DNA from: Pseudoalteromonas lipolytica
GTDB taxonomy: Bacteria; Pseudomonadota; Gammaproteobacteria; Enterobacterales; Alteromonadaceae
DNA length: 64,000 nucleotides
Assembly (NCBI RefSeq): GCF_900116435.1
Contig: NZ_FPAZ01000002.1
Span: 169,558 to 233,557 of the forward strand
Direction of reading: 5' to 3'
Shown here: piece by piece, positions 26,916 to 35,769 of the stretch
How positions within the stretch are numbered: the stretch's first letter is position 1
How the letters are laid out: every line of letters begins with the position of its first letter
Program-made: the position numbers and the translations under genes
The notes under the pieces: generated by a model
Databases searched by the model: none
What the model was told of the DNA's origin: nothing
What the model saw: only the letters and a program-made list of their open reading frames with translations

Positions 26916-28526
26916 ATGAAAACAAAATTATACATTGGCCTAATTGGGGATGAATTAGCTGAGCAATATGTTCTAGACAGAGCTAATGAGTCTCTTAAGT
27001 CTTTTATCAATCTTCTTCTAAAAAATGCTCAGGCTGATGATATAGCTTCACTTCCTTTTGAACCTGTGTTGTTAACTAATCTAGCTTCCTCTGTAGAGCA
27101 AAGCTTTTACAGTGAAGCAAATAAACTAAATTTAAAAACTGAAGTTGTTAGCTGCATTAAAGCGAAAGATAACCTCCAGTTTAGCTTATCTGGCGATAAC
27201 ATTGAGTGGCAAAACTTTTTAATAAGTAAGTGTAATCTGTTGATGGTGGTTCGTAGCGAAAGTGACGAACTTTCTTCTGCTAAAAATACAATGTCACAGG
27301 CGATCATAGATCATGTTAGATACCCAGAAAAGCATATATCTGAGCAAACAGGATATTTCGCAAATAACGATGAATTCCTACCTTTCCTATATGAAATAAA
27401 AGTATCCGAAAATGAAGTTAGCGCTAATTTTGTTCGAGATAATGAAGAGAAAAGCTTTAACTCATTTATAAGAGGCTTTAGCAATATATCAGATGAATTG
27501 AATTCAACATTAATACAGTATTTAGACACTAGCTTGAGAGAGAAGTTAGCAACTGAAACTAAAGAAGGTGAAGTTAACTTAGCTGAATTTTATGATTTTA
27601 GTTGTAAATTTGACGTACTCGCCAGTAAACATCAGGCTAAAAGTAACCTAGGGTTTTGGGTTTTATTTTCGCTAACTCTTGTCTTAGGAGCCTCTTTTTT
27701 ACTTTACGCAAAAGTATTTACCCATACTCCATGGCTGCTTATCGTGTATTTAATCGCATATACTGGTGGTGTATTTACTTATTATAGAATGAAGAAAAAG
27801 GCGTCGCTTAAAAAGCATTTAGTTTACCGATTATGTGCAGAAGCATTACGGCTTAAATTATTTCAGTTGGTGAGTTATTCAGGTAATAAAACTAACGCTT
27901 TTCAATTTGAAAAACAGATCAGCATGGTCAATGTAAATACGCAATGGATAGCGCACATGGTGAGGGCTTTTCCGTTACATAAAGTGAATGACTGTTTTTC
28001 AAGAACAGACCGAAAAAATGTTATTTTATCTCACCTTATTGATGATCAACTTCATTATTTTAAATTGAAACTGCATGGCACAAAAGAGCAAGACAGTAAC
28101 AAACGCTATAAGCTTAAGCTAGATGGTTTAGAGAGGTTACTACAAAGGTTTAGTGCAACTGAACTCTCTATTGTTGTGTTTTGTACGCTTTTAATGCTTG
28201 TTGTTACACTCACCGCATTTAAGGTTGGTATTTTTTATAAACTCTACCCAGTAAAGCACATCATGATGTTTCTTATCGGTTTTTTGCCTCTGGTAGGTTT
28301 AGCATTTGAGCAGTTGGTATTTAACTTTGCGCTTGAAGAGAACGAAATGCGTTATCACCATCAAATAAGTAAATTCAAATCGATAAAACGCTGGTTGAGT
28401 GCTACAGATTCAGAACACAATATAGCTAAAATAACCAACCAACTCTGTATTGAATGTGCACAAGAGAACTTTAGTTGGTATACAACTAGAGTTAACAGGC
28501 AACATAAGCCTGCCAGCGGCGGTTAA
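26916..28526 (+). CDS. SLOG-like / four-TM membrane protein, partner of the TIR protein
   Basis: 536 residues. Residues 1 to about 160 look like a Rossmannoid SLOG-type domain: KLYIGLIGDEL, then PFEPVLLTNLASSVEQSF followed by CNLLMVVRSESDE, in the order of the SLOG nucleotide-binding strands. Two pairs of membrane helices follow (246-265/272-290 and 416-436/447-470), separated by a helical cytosolic part with AEALRLKLFQL and NTQWIAHMVR, and a C-terminal segment (AQENFSWYTTRVNR) also seen in SLATT-like membrane proteins. SLATT proteins are proposed membrane effectors in nucleotide-signalling conflict systems. It starts at ATG 26916, 43 bases ahead of the TIR-WD40 gene, so one operon. Domain names are by pattern only. 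Confidence 0.65.
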   Translation: MKTKLYIGLIGDELAEQYVLDRANESLKSFINLLLKNAQADDIASLPFEPVLLTNLASSVEQSFYSEANKLNLKTEVVSCIKAKDNLQFSLSGDNIEWQNFLISKCNLLMVVRSESDELSSAKNTMSQAIIDHVRYPEKHISEQTGYFANNDEFLPFLYEIKVSENEVSANFVRDNEEKSFNSFIRGFSNISDELNSTLIQYLDTSLREKLATETKEGEVNLAEFYDFSCKFDVLASKHQAKSNLGFWVLFSLTLVLGASFLLYAKVFTHTPWLLIVYLIAYTGGVFTYYRMKKKASLKKHLVYRLCAEALRLKLFQLVSYSGNKTNAFQFEKQISMVNVNTQWIAHMVRAFPLHKVNDCFSRTDRKNVILSHLIDDQLHYFKLKLHGTKEQDSNKRYKLKLDGLERLLQRFSATELSIVVFCTLLMLVVTLTAFKVGIFYKLYPVKHIMMFLIGFLPLVGLAFEQLVFNFALEENEMRYHHQISKFKSIKRWLSATDSEHNIAKITNQLCIECAQENFSWYTTRVNRQHKPASGG

Positions 28527-28569
28527 ATTTACAACTATAAAATATACAAATAATAAAAATAGGTTTCAC

Positions 28570-31500
28570 ATGGAAGAAAGTAAACAATCGAAAGTTAACC
28601 AATATAAATACCATGCCTTTATTTCATACCGTCATGCCGATAATAAAGAACAAGGCAGGCAATGGGCTACCTGGTTACACCAAGCTATTGAAACCTATGA
28701 AGTCCCCAAAGATTTAGTAGGGAAAAAAAATGGTCGAGGCGATGCTATACCTGCCCGTATTTACCCTATTTTTCGTGATGAAGAAGAGCTACCAGCCCAT
28801 GCTGATTTAGGTACGTCTATTGTTGGTGCATTAGAGCAAACAAACTTACTTGTTGTGCTTTGCTCACCACGAGCGGTTGACTCGACTTATGTAGCTGATG
28901 AAATAGATTACTTTAAAAAGCTAGGTGGCTCTGACCGTATTATTGCTGCCATGATAGATGGAGAGCCAAATACTAGTTGGGATGACAGTAAACAAAAGCT
29001 GGGCTTTACTAGAGAAGATGAGTGTTTCCCAACTCCTCTACAGTTTGAATACGACCACGAGGGTAATCCTACCGATAAACATGCCGAGCCAATAGCTGCA
29101 GATTTTAGAATTAATAATGACGGTAAGCCAGAAGAGGGCTGGACGACCCCCGCAGCTTATCGTGAACACTTAAAAAGCACGACTAAACTTGATAACAAAA
29201 CCATAGATAAAAAGGTCGATTCCTATCAGCAACAACTTCATCTAATGCTGCTTAAAATCATTGCAGGCATTTTAGGTGTACCTTTAGGCGAACTCACCCA
29301 ACGTGATAAAGAATATCAGTTAGAACAAGAACGATTGAAGGCTAAGAAATTGAGGCGATGGTTGGGCGCGGTAGCTATATTGGCAATTTTGGCTATCAGC
29401 GCAGGAGTATTTGCGTACTCCCAAAAAGAAATAGCTGAAAATCAAGCGTTTATAGCTGAAATTGCGCGAGATACAGCATTAAGGGAGAAAAAAAAAGCAG
29501 AAAAATCTCGTAAAGAAGCTATTGCTGAGAGAAACAATGCACTTTCAATACAGAGCACATTCATTATGTCTCAAGTAGATAGTCAAAATAATAAAGGTAA
29601 TTTTGATACTGCTACTTTATTGGGGTTAAATGCGCTACCTGGATTATATGGTGGGGAAAGGCCTGCTGTAGGAAATAAAATACCTTTAATTAGTGCATTG
29701 TTTAAAAATAATGTTCTTTTATCTTTTGACGAGAATAATGTAGATAGTTATTTACTTTCTGGGGATGCTCTAACTTTCTTGAAAAAAAATAAATCAGGAG
29801 TTATAGAGCTTTGGAATATTGCAAGTGGAAAGTTGATTTTTACAAAAAAGCTTGACGTCGTTGGAAGAGAAATCAGTATAAGTTATGACAGTTCAGTTAT
29901 TGCTTTTAGAGAGAAGGAAGGAATTACCATTTTATCCACTGTTACAGGTGAGGTTTTAAAGAAGATTAAAGATGACTCGGTTATTGACAAGTTTAAATTG
30001 TCGAAAGATGGTCTGAAGTTGGCTTATATCACTTTGAAAAAGCTAAAAGTATGGGGCTCTAGTGTAAATAATTTGCATCAATGGGATTTAATATTAGATT
30101 TTAACTCACCTTCCATTTTAACTTACCTAAACTTTTCACCATCTGGAGAACATGTCTATACATGTGGTTTTGGAGAGGTTGCTTATTTAATTCCTGTTAA
30201 CAAAAAAACTCCAATAAAAAATATTATTAACATATACAAGCCAGGAAAAAAGCTAACATCATTTAGCCCTGATGGAGAGTTGGTTGCTGTGATAGAAATA
30301 GGGAGTGATGAGAATAATGTTAATTTAGCGCTTTATTCAACTTCATCCGATAAGTTAATTGATACACTTACTTTAAATTCAGAAGTTAATGATATCGATA
30401 TTTCAATCGATAGAAACAATGTACTAATATCAACGGTCAAGGAGTTAATAAGTTGGGATTTAACTACTGGAACAACTACCAATTTAATTGGTAAAAATAA
30501 TAATTCGGGATATCAACGTGCATTTTTTGATAATACCGGAAATACCATTGTTGCAATAAATAATGACAATGAACTTTATGCATGGAACAAGCGTACAGGT
30601 AACCTTCTCAATGCAATAACAGTTTTCAGTGATACTGAGCTTCATGGTGCTTGGGGAGGCGATAGATATATTTTAATTAGTCAAAACGATAAAAGGGTAA
30701 GAGTCTCCGCTCCTTTGTACAGTGAAGGTTTTAACCAGGTAGATTTAGCATCGTTTCCTAAACTGGATAGTGAAAACTTGTTCGGTGGTAAGTTAGTATT
30801 AGTAGTTGAAGAGAAAAAAATAATTTACAGTGATACGACATCGCTTCAAATGATAGATTTGGAGTCTCAAAAGGTTATTTGGAGAACACAGGATATTACT
30901 TCTTATAATCGATGTTTAAGTAGTGCTTTTATTATTGAAGAAAATAAATGGTTGGTGTGTATCGACCAGGAGTCTTCCCCTAGAGGAGAGAATTACGTAT
31001 TCGACCTGGTTACGGGAGAGCGGGTTCATCATAGCAACTACGATGCAATATCTATATTTATGAGAAATACTAAACCTCACTTGCTTGCTGTAAGCACTCC
31101 ACTTATTAAAAAGTTTAATAGTAAAAAGTCAGAAAGTTTGGAGGCTAATAAAGATGGTATTCCTATTTTTTTGTTAAATTCTTTCCAAAATGAAAATATT
31201 GAAAAGGATGTTGCACCTGTTCCTCGTAAGAAAAAAGTAGAAAAGAAAATATTAAACTTTAGCAAACTCGACAATACTGTCTATCAGGTTGAACTAGGGT
31301 TTGATGTTGATTTTGCCTTTGTGACTGACTATGGCCGAAAATTAGTGACGCAAGAAATATCTTCTTATGAAATTGATATTTGGGATATCAACTCTTTTGA
31401 ATTAATAAACACAATTGAAGGGAGAATAGTGAAGCCTGTACCTTCAAGTGAAGCAGGGGCGTTAATAAAAACCTTCTCTGAGTATTTCCTTTATAATTTT

Positions 31501-32154
31501 GAGTTTAGTAAAAAGACTAAGGTTTTTCATAAAGGAGTTGGAGGTATACGCCTTACCAAAAGCTCACCTAATGAAGCGCTTTTTGCTTATCATCAAACTA
31601 CTGCAGATGATTTAGATGAATTGATTAAAATGAAATCTTTAATTTCTGGTCAAAAGCTTTGGGAGTTTTCATTAAAAAACTTAGATTTGAAAGATATTAC
31701 TTTTAGTAAAAACTCTAAGTTAGTAGCTTTCGAGTTCATAAATGAAGATGGAAGAAAATATACGCGTATTTTTTCTGCTCTGACGGGCGAAGAATTACTA
31801 ACAGAGTACACTATAAGTAGCTCTGAATATCTATTCGTTGGTAATGGTGATCAGATTATATTTAAAACAACACCAAATAACTTGATTTTATGGAGCTTAG
31901 CGAGTCGAGGTATTGTCAGGGAGTTCAGCTTTTTTCAACCCATAGACTCATTTACTACAGACGGAAAAAGTATCCACACTTTGCACGGAAGTTTGTTGAA
32001 TGAATGGGCTTTAGTTTCAATAAAATCACTGATTGATAAAGCAATAGAGAAACTAACACCGAACTATAAGTGCCTTACAACTCAAGAGCGAGTTTCTTTC
32101 TTTTTGCCTCAACTTTCAGATGAGCAAAAGGCGCTGAGAAATTGTAATAGTTAA
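28570..32154 (+). CDS. TIR-TM-WD40 repeat protein
   Basis: 1194 residues. The N-terminal TIR domain (about 13-175) has AFISYRHAD, IFRDEEELPA, GALEQTNLLVVLCSPRAV and STYVADEI, where E111 matches the catalytic Glu of NAD-cleaving TIR domains. A cytosolic link leads to one membrane helix (264-283), a charged coiled coil (284-325), the motif SQNNKGNFDTATLLGLNALP that precedes propellers in TIR- and caspase-WD40 proteins, and about 850 residues of beta-propeller repeats (for example LTYLNFSPSGEHVYTCG). The ATG at 28570 has AGG eight bases upstream and leads straight into the TIR domain. The propeller would sense a trigger and the TIR domain would act on NAD+. Likely antiphage or stress system; not a named one I can place. 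Confidence 0.8.
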   Translation: MEESKQSKVNQYKYHAFISYRHADNKEQGRQWATWLHQAIETYEVPKDLVGKKNGRGDAIPARIYPIFRDEEELPAHADLGTSIVGALEQTNLLVVLCSPRAVDSTYVADEIDYFKKLGGSDRIIAAMIDGEPNTSWDDSKQKLGFTREDECFPTPLQFEYDHEGNPTDKHAEPIAADFRINNDGKPEEGWTTPAAYREHLKSTTKLDNKTIDKKVDSYQQQLHLMLLKIIAGILGVPLGELTQRDKEYQLEQERLKAKKLRRWLGAVAILAILAISAGVFAYSQKEIAENQAFIAEIARDTALREKKKAEKSRKEAIAERNNALSIQSTFIMSQVDSQNNKGNFDTATLLGLNALPGLYGGERPAVGNKIPLISALFKNNVLLSFDENNVDSYLLSGDALTFLKKNKSGVIELWNIASGKLIFTKKLDVVGREISISYDSSVIAFREKEGITILSTVTGEVLKKIKDDSVIDKFKLSKDGLKLAYITLKKLKVWGSSVNNLHQWDLILDFNSPSILTYLNFSPSGEHVYTCGFGEVAYLIPVNKKTPIKNIINIYKPGKKLTSFSPDGELVAVIEIGSDENNVNLALYSTSSDKLIDTLTLNSEVNDIDISIDRNNVLISTVKELISWDLTTGTTTNLIGKNNNSGYQRAFFDNTGNTIVAINNDNELYAWNKRTGNLLNAITVFSDTELHGAWGGDRYILISQNDKRVRVSAPLYSEGFNQVDLASFPKLDSENLFGGKLVLVVEEKKIIYSDTTSLQMIDLESQKVIWRTQDITSYNRCLSSAFIIEENKWLVCIDQESSPRGENYVFDLVTGERVHHSNYDAISIFMRNTKPHLLAVSTPLIKKFNSKKSESLEANKDGIPIFLLNSFQNENIEKDVAPVPRKKKVEKKILNFSKLDNTVYQVELGFDVDFAFVTDYGRKLVTQEISSYEIDIWDINSFELINTIEGRIVKPVPSSEAGALIKTFSEYFLYNFEFSKKTKVFHKGVGGIRLTKSSPNEALFAYHQTTADDLDELIKMKSLISGQKLWEFSLKNLDLKDITFSKNSKLVAFEFINEDGRKYTRIFSALTGEELLTEYTISSSEYLFVGNGDQIIFKTTPNNLILWSLASRGIVREFSFFQPIDSFTTDGKSIHTLHGSLLNEWALVSIKSLIDKAIEKLTPNYKCLTTQERVSFFLPQLSDEQKALRNCNS

Positions 32155-32251
32155 ACTCTTATGCGACTCTAATCGTACTGCAAGGTGAGGCTAATTGTTG
32201 CTCACCACTACTACTGTGAAGTCGCTCTAAATTTTTATAAAGAATATATGG

Positions 32252-32525
32252 TCAAATCAACAGGGCTAATTGATTACTAATTAGATTAAGTGCTCCTCGC
32301 CTTTCATCTAAATAATCATACCTGTCGTATATACCTTAAACGCCTTTTAATTTATGGTTAAGGCAACGCTCAGCGACATGGCCAGCAACACCAGCTTCAG
32401 CGAGTAGACTTCGACATGTTCGACGAAGATCATGTACGGTAAAGTGTGCAACAGGTATTTTCTCTTGTTTAAAAAGTTTTTGAATGGCGGCATTAATTGT
32501 ATTAGGACTAATATGCCCAAAGCGT
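32252..32525 (-). pseudogene. Tyrosine-recombinase integrase, C-terminal fragment with nonsense codon
   Basis: Read on the minus strand: HISPNTINAAIQKLF, then FTVHDLRRTCRSLLAEAGV with the HxxR box of tyrosine recombinases, AERCLNHKLKGV, an in-frame TAA at 32336-32338, and then GIYDRYDYLDERRGALNLI with the catalytic Tyr, ending at TGA 32252-32254. The family sequence has Glu (GAA) at the stop position, so this is one point mutation. The N-terminal 250 or so residues are missing, replaced by the cyclase fragment. This is the right edge of the island and shows how it may have entered. Confidence 0.78.
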
Positions 32526-32708
32526 TTAAGAGCGAGTGTCGAAGAGTTAAACATTAATATTGGGACCAACACGCCTATAAATGTGACAGGCTCGTTTGGT
32601 ATTGCCTCTGTCAGTGTTAACGATGATATTGAGCAGGCAATTGAAAGAGCAGATCACGCGATGTATCAAGCTAAAAAGTCTGGCCGCAACAGAGTCTGCG
32701 TGACGTAA
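32520..32708 (+). pseudogene. C-terminal fragment of the split diguanylate cyclase (GGDEF)
   Basis: The frame gives RLRASVEELN, then TGSFGIASVSVNDDIEQAIE, then RADHAMYQAKKSGRNRVCVT and a TAA stop. This is the standard end of a GGDEF domain (the second half after the GG(D/E)EF site). It lines up with the CZB/GGDEF half at 21712-22230 as the other end of one gene. About 75 residues, including the catalytic loop, are absent from both parts. No start codon or ribosome site belongs to it. Confidence 0.8.
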
Positions 32709-32769
32709 GGATATTAGCGACGCTTGCCTCTTCTTTACTGATTATTTTTGGCGATGAACATGGCCATGC

Positions 32770-33351
32770 TTACTTTACCTTGAGCCCAATCAACACAGAC
32801 GACTTTGCATTACGTGAACTAAACAAACTGGCACATAAATAGCCGCTATCAGCGATATAGGTAGAAAGTTGTTGTGAGTGTTTTGTGAAAGTTTCTAAAT
32901 CAAGGTGAGGCGATGCTAAGTACAGGCCATTGCTAACGATAGCGTTATTTACGGTGTTTAAAAATGTCACCGCTGCTTGAAAGGAATCAAAGCAACATAA
33001 TGTGTCTGCTTCATTATTAAGGTTTATGATATCTGCAAGGTCTATATTGCTCGGCATTTCATGACTGTAAAGCTTGGCAACAATATTTAAAATGACATTT
33101 TGTATCACGCTTGTGTCGTTGCTTGGGTGGGTTATTTTAATGAGTGGTGTGCCATACGATGCACAATAATCAGTAAGCTCTTTTGTGTTAGAGCAATCAA
33201 GCCCGCCAACAAATACGGCATCGAATTGAGCAAAATCTGTTGCTTGAAATGTCTGTGGGCATAGCAATGTTGCATGCTCTGAGGCGGTTAGGTTTGGTAC
33301 TAATATGGCGATGTTTAAATCGTTAGATAATTCGTGAATAGGTACAAACAT
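32770..33351 (-). CDS. Conserved hypothetical protein
   Basis: 193 residues without signal peptide or membrane helix. It reads as an alternating alpha/beta protein: NIAILVPNL, FDAVFVGGLDC, PLIKITHPS, and a C-terminal beta-rich part ending KSSVLIGLKVK. The order of strands (VFVGGLD; NIDLADIINL; SVLIGLKV) is faintly like the C-terminal half of FtsZ/tubulin, but the GTP-binding loop is absent, so I do not assign it. It is the first intact gene outside the island on the right. Confidence 0.55.
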   Translation of the reverse strand: MFVPIHELSNDLNIAILVPNLTASEHATLLCPQTFQATDFAQFDAVFVGGLDCSNTKELTDYCASYGTPLIKITHPSNDTSVIQNVILNIVAKLYSHEMPSNIDLADIINLNNEADTLCCFDSFQAAVTFLNTVNNAIVSNGLYLASPHLDLETFTKHSQQLSTYIADSGYLCASLFSSRNAKSSVLIGLKVK

Positions 33352-33456
33352 TACTTATTTACTATTTTAAAAATGCCCAGTAAAACCGCGGCTATGCCCT
33401 CCATCGTAATAATATAGAGGGAGTAAAGGCACCAAACAGTGCCCTTACTTTTTACG

Positions 33457-34074
33457 CTAATCGTATTTTGCTTCTAGCTCATTAGCTGTGTGATAGCTTT
33501 CGTGAGTTTTTAGCTGCTCAAAGTAGCGTTCGATTTCAGGGAAGTGCGACAGCTTACCCGCCTGAGCAACCTGCTCTACAACAAAAGACATCATGAAATC
33601 AGCGCCTGTCAATGTGTCGTCGACTAAGTACTGCTTACCTTGTAATTGCTGATTAACATAGCTCAGTATTTTAGCAATTTCATGGTCGGCATAGTCGGCA
33701 ATAAAGTTAGTTTGACAGCCATCTTTAGTAATAAAGAGTTTTAGTAGAAGAGGCACCATGGCAGAGCTTTCAGCAAAATGCAGCCATTGCTGGTAATCAA
33801 CATAGCTGTCGCTTTGCTGACTTGGCATAAACTTGCCTTGCCCGTACTGGCTAATTAGATAATCAGTAATTGCACCAGACTCGGTAATTACTTTACCGTT
33901 ATCTTCAATAACGGGCGATTTACCCAGCGGATGAATTTGTTTTAGTTCATCAGGCGCTAAAAACGTTTCTTTATTGCGTTGATAGGCAACAATGTCGTAA
34001 TCGACACCAAGCTCTTCCAGTAACCAAATAATACGTTTAGAACGTGATTTATTTAAATGGTGTAACTTAATCAT
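33457..34074 (-). CDS. Glutathione S-transferase family protein
   Basis: 205 residues. Thioredoxin-like N-terminal domain (MIKLHHLNKSRSKRIIWLLE) with Ser at the catalytic position near residue 10-12, the cis-proline segment GKSPVIEDNG and ESGAITDYL for glutathione binding. The helical C-terminal domain runs from about residue 88, with LTGADFMMSFV as the N-capping motif. It would conjugate or reduce electrophiles with glutathione in the cytosol. GGATAACG precedes the ATG. It follows a CurA-type reductase on the same strand, 48 bases apart, suggesting a joint response to reactive carbonyls or quinones. Confidence 0.88.
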   Translation of the reverse strand: MIKLHHLNKSRSKRIIWLLEELGVDYDIVAYQRNKETFLAPDELKQIHPLGKSPVIEDNGKVITESGAITDYLISQYGQGKFMPSQQSDSYVDYQQWLHFAESSAMVPLLLKLFITKDGCQTNFIADYADHEIAKILSYVNQQLQGKQYLVDDTLTGADFMMSFVVEQVAQAGKLSHFPEIERYFEQLKTHESYHTANELEAKYD

Positions 34075-34122
34075 TCGTTATCCTTAATAGTGGCGCAGCA
34101 TGAGTTGCTACGCCTAAAAAAT

Positions 34123-35154
34123 TTACATTGGCTGCTGAACTTGCACGACAGTTTTGCCAAAATTATCACCATTCAACATAGCATTAAAGGCGTTAAGTGT
34201 ATTTTCGAAATTAGCTTCAAGGTGCTCTTTATATTTGATTTTTCCTTCGCTTAGCCATGCTTGCATGTCTTTTGCGAACTCCTCATAACGATGAGCGTAG
34301 TCATCAAAAATAATGAAACCTTGCACTTTAATACGTTTCTTTAAAATTAAGCCCATAAGCATAGACAAGCGGTCTGGGCCCGGTGGCAGCTCGGTTGCAT
34401 TGTACTGTGATACTAAGCCACATAATGGAATGCGTGCTTTGGTATTTAACAGTGGTAAGACGGCGTCGAGTACATGACCACCGACATTTTCATAATAGAC
34501 ATCAATGCCTTTATTACAGGCTGCGCTTAACTGTTCTGCAAAATCATCCGCTTTGTGGTCAATACAAGCATCGAACCCAAGGTTTTCAACAGCATGTTGG
34601 CATTTTTCTTTACCGCCAGCTACGCCAACGACCTTACAGCCTTTTAATTTAGCAATTTGCCCTACTGTTGCACCGACAGGTCCTGTGGCCGCAGCAACAA
34701 CGACCGTTTCGCCTGGTTTTGGTTCACCAATATCCAAAAGCCCCATGTACGCTGTAAAACCAGGCATACCCATAATACCTAACGCATAAGAAGGGTTTTC
34801 AGGGTTCTTACCCAGCTTCATTAAGCCTTTTGTGTCGCTGATTGCGTATTCTTGCCAGCCCGTATACGCCAACACCCATTCACCTTCTTGGTAGTCAGGG
34901 TGGTTTGATTGCTCAACTTGGCATACGGTTGCGCCCACCATCACATCACCAATTTCAACAGGGTCAGCATATGACTCTGCATCGCTCATTCGTCCACGCA
35001 TATAGGGGTCGAGTGATAAATAAATAGTTCTTAGCAGTACCTCACCGTTTTTTGGTGCGGGTACTGAGTGTGTTTTTAATACGATATTGCTTTCATTTGC
35101 GACGCCATTTGGGCGAGACTCAAGAATATATTGACGATTTTGAATATCAGACAT
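34123..35154 (-). CDS. curA: CurA-type NADPH-dependent enone reductase (MDR superfamily)
   Basis: 343 residues, zinc-free medium-chain reductase. The conserved LSLDPYMRGRMSD of CurA/leukotriene B4 dehydrogenases is present, followed by a Rossmann domain with ATGPVGATVGQIAKLKG and an YYENVGG motif. Such enzymes reduce carbon-carbon double bonds of enones, quinones or curcuminoids with NADPH. AGGAAC precedes the ATG. Upstream of the GST gene and probably co-transcribed. A second, more distant member of the family is at 60250-61248. Confidence 0.88.
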   Translation of the reverse strand: MSDIQNRQYILESRPNGVANESNIVLKTHSVPAPKNGEVLLRTIYLSLDPYMRGRMSDAESYADPVEIGDVMVGATVCQVEQSNHPDYQEGEWVLAYTGWQEYAISDTKGLMKLGKNPENPSYALGIMGMPGFTAYMGLLDIGEPKPGETVVVAAATGPVGATVGQIAKLKGCKVVGVAGGKEKCQHAVENLGFDACIDHKADDFAEQLSAACNKGIDVYYENVGGHVLDAVLPLLNTKARIPLCGLVSQYNATELPPGPDRLSMLMGLILKKRIKVQGFIIFDDYAHRYEEFAKDMQAWLSEGKIKYKEHLEANFENTLNAFNAMLNGDNFGKTVVQVQQPM

Positions 35155-35339
35155 ACTTTGTTCCTATTACTAGGTTTATGAAGTGGTGCATATAGATGAA
35201 GTGCGGGCGCATTCATAAAATTCAATGATTAAATTGTCACTGTGAAAATAAACACAATTTCAGTCATGCAATAATCGATTTTGCAGAGGGCATAGAAAGG
35301 TGTATGCTCAAATGCAACAGATAAGTCAAAAGGATTGAT

Positions 35340-35759
35340 ATGAAACGTATTTTATTGTTAACGACGGCGCTTTTAACTGGCGCGTTTAGCGCTCAGGCTA
35401 ACGCGAATGATGAGGTATTATCGGTTGACCCTGTCTCGCTTTCGGGCGGTGCGTTTGCATTTGAAAACGACGCCAAACGTTATCCCAAACAAAGCCAATT
35501 TAGTATTTTGCATAGTGTGATGATGAGTAGCGAAAGTGGCCGACGTCTCGCCGTGGTTACTATCGAAAACAAAGCATCTGGCTCTCGTATTTTACAAGCC
35601 GACCATATTATGGCGTTGTTTGCAGATGGCAGCCGATTAAACCCACTCACTTTCGATGAAGGCATTAAGCTTGATGATGGAGAAAAGCGCTCCCTTACAC
35701 TTTCGTTTGGTGAAAATGAGTACCCAATTTTAGCTGTCTATACCAGCCTAGATAAATAA
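35340..35759 (+). CDS. Hypothetical exported protein
   Basis: 139 residues with a signal peptide (1-22, cut NANA). The mature part is a small beta-sandwich-like sequence (RRLAVVTIENKASGSRILQ, KRSLTLSFGENEYPILAVY). No family recognised. It ends ten bases before the start of the SMP-30-like gene, so the two are one operon. Confidence 0.7.
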   Translation: MKRILLLTTALLTGAFSAQANANDEVLSVDPVSLSGGAFAFENDAKRYPKQSQFSILHSVMMSSESGRRLAVVTIENKASGSRILQADHIMALFADGSRLNPLTFDEGIKLDDGEKRSLTLSFGENEYPILAVYTSLDK

Positions 35760-35769
35760 AAGGATGATC

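Noticed and set aside
33423..33448. Hairpin GTAAAGGCAC/GTGCCCTTAC as terminator of the GST gene
   Set aside because: The T run is on the plus-strand side while the GST gene runs on the minus strand; orientation does not fit, so it is not listed.
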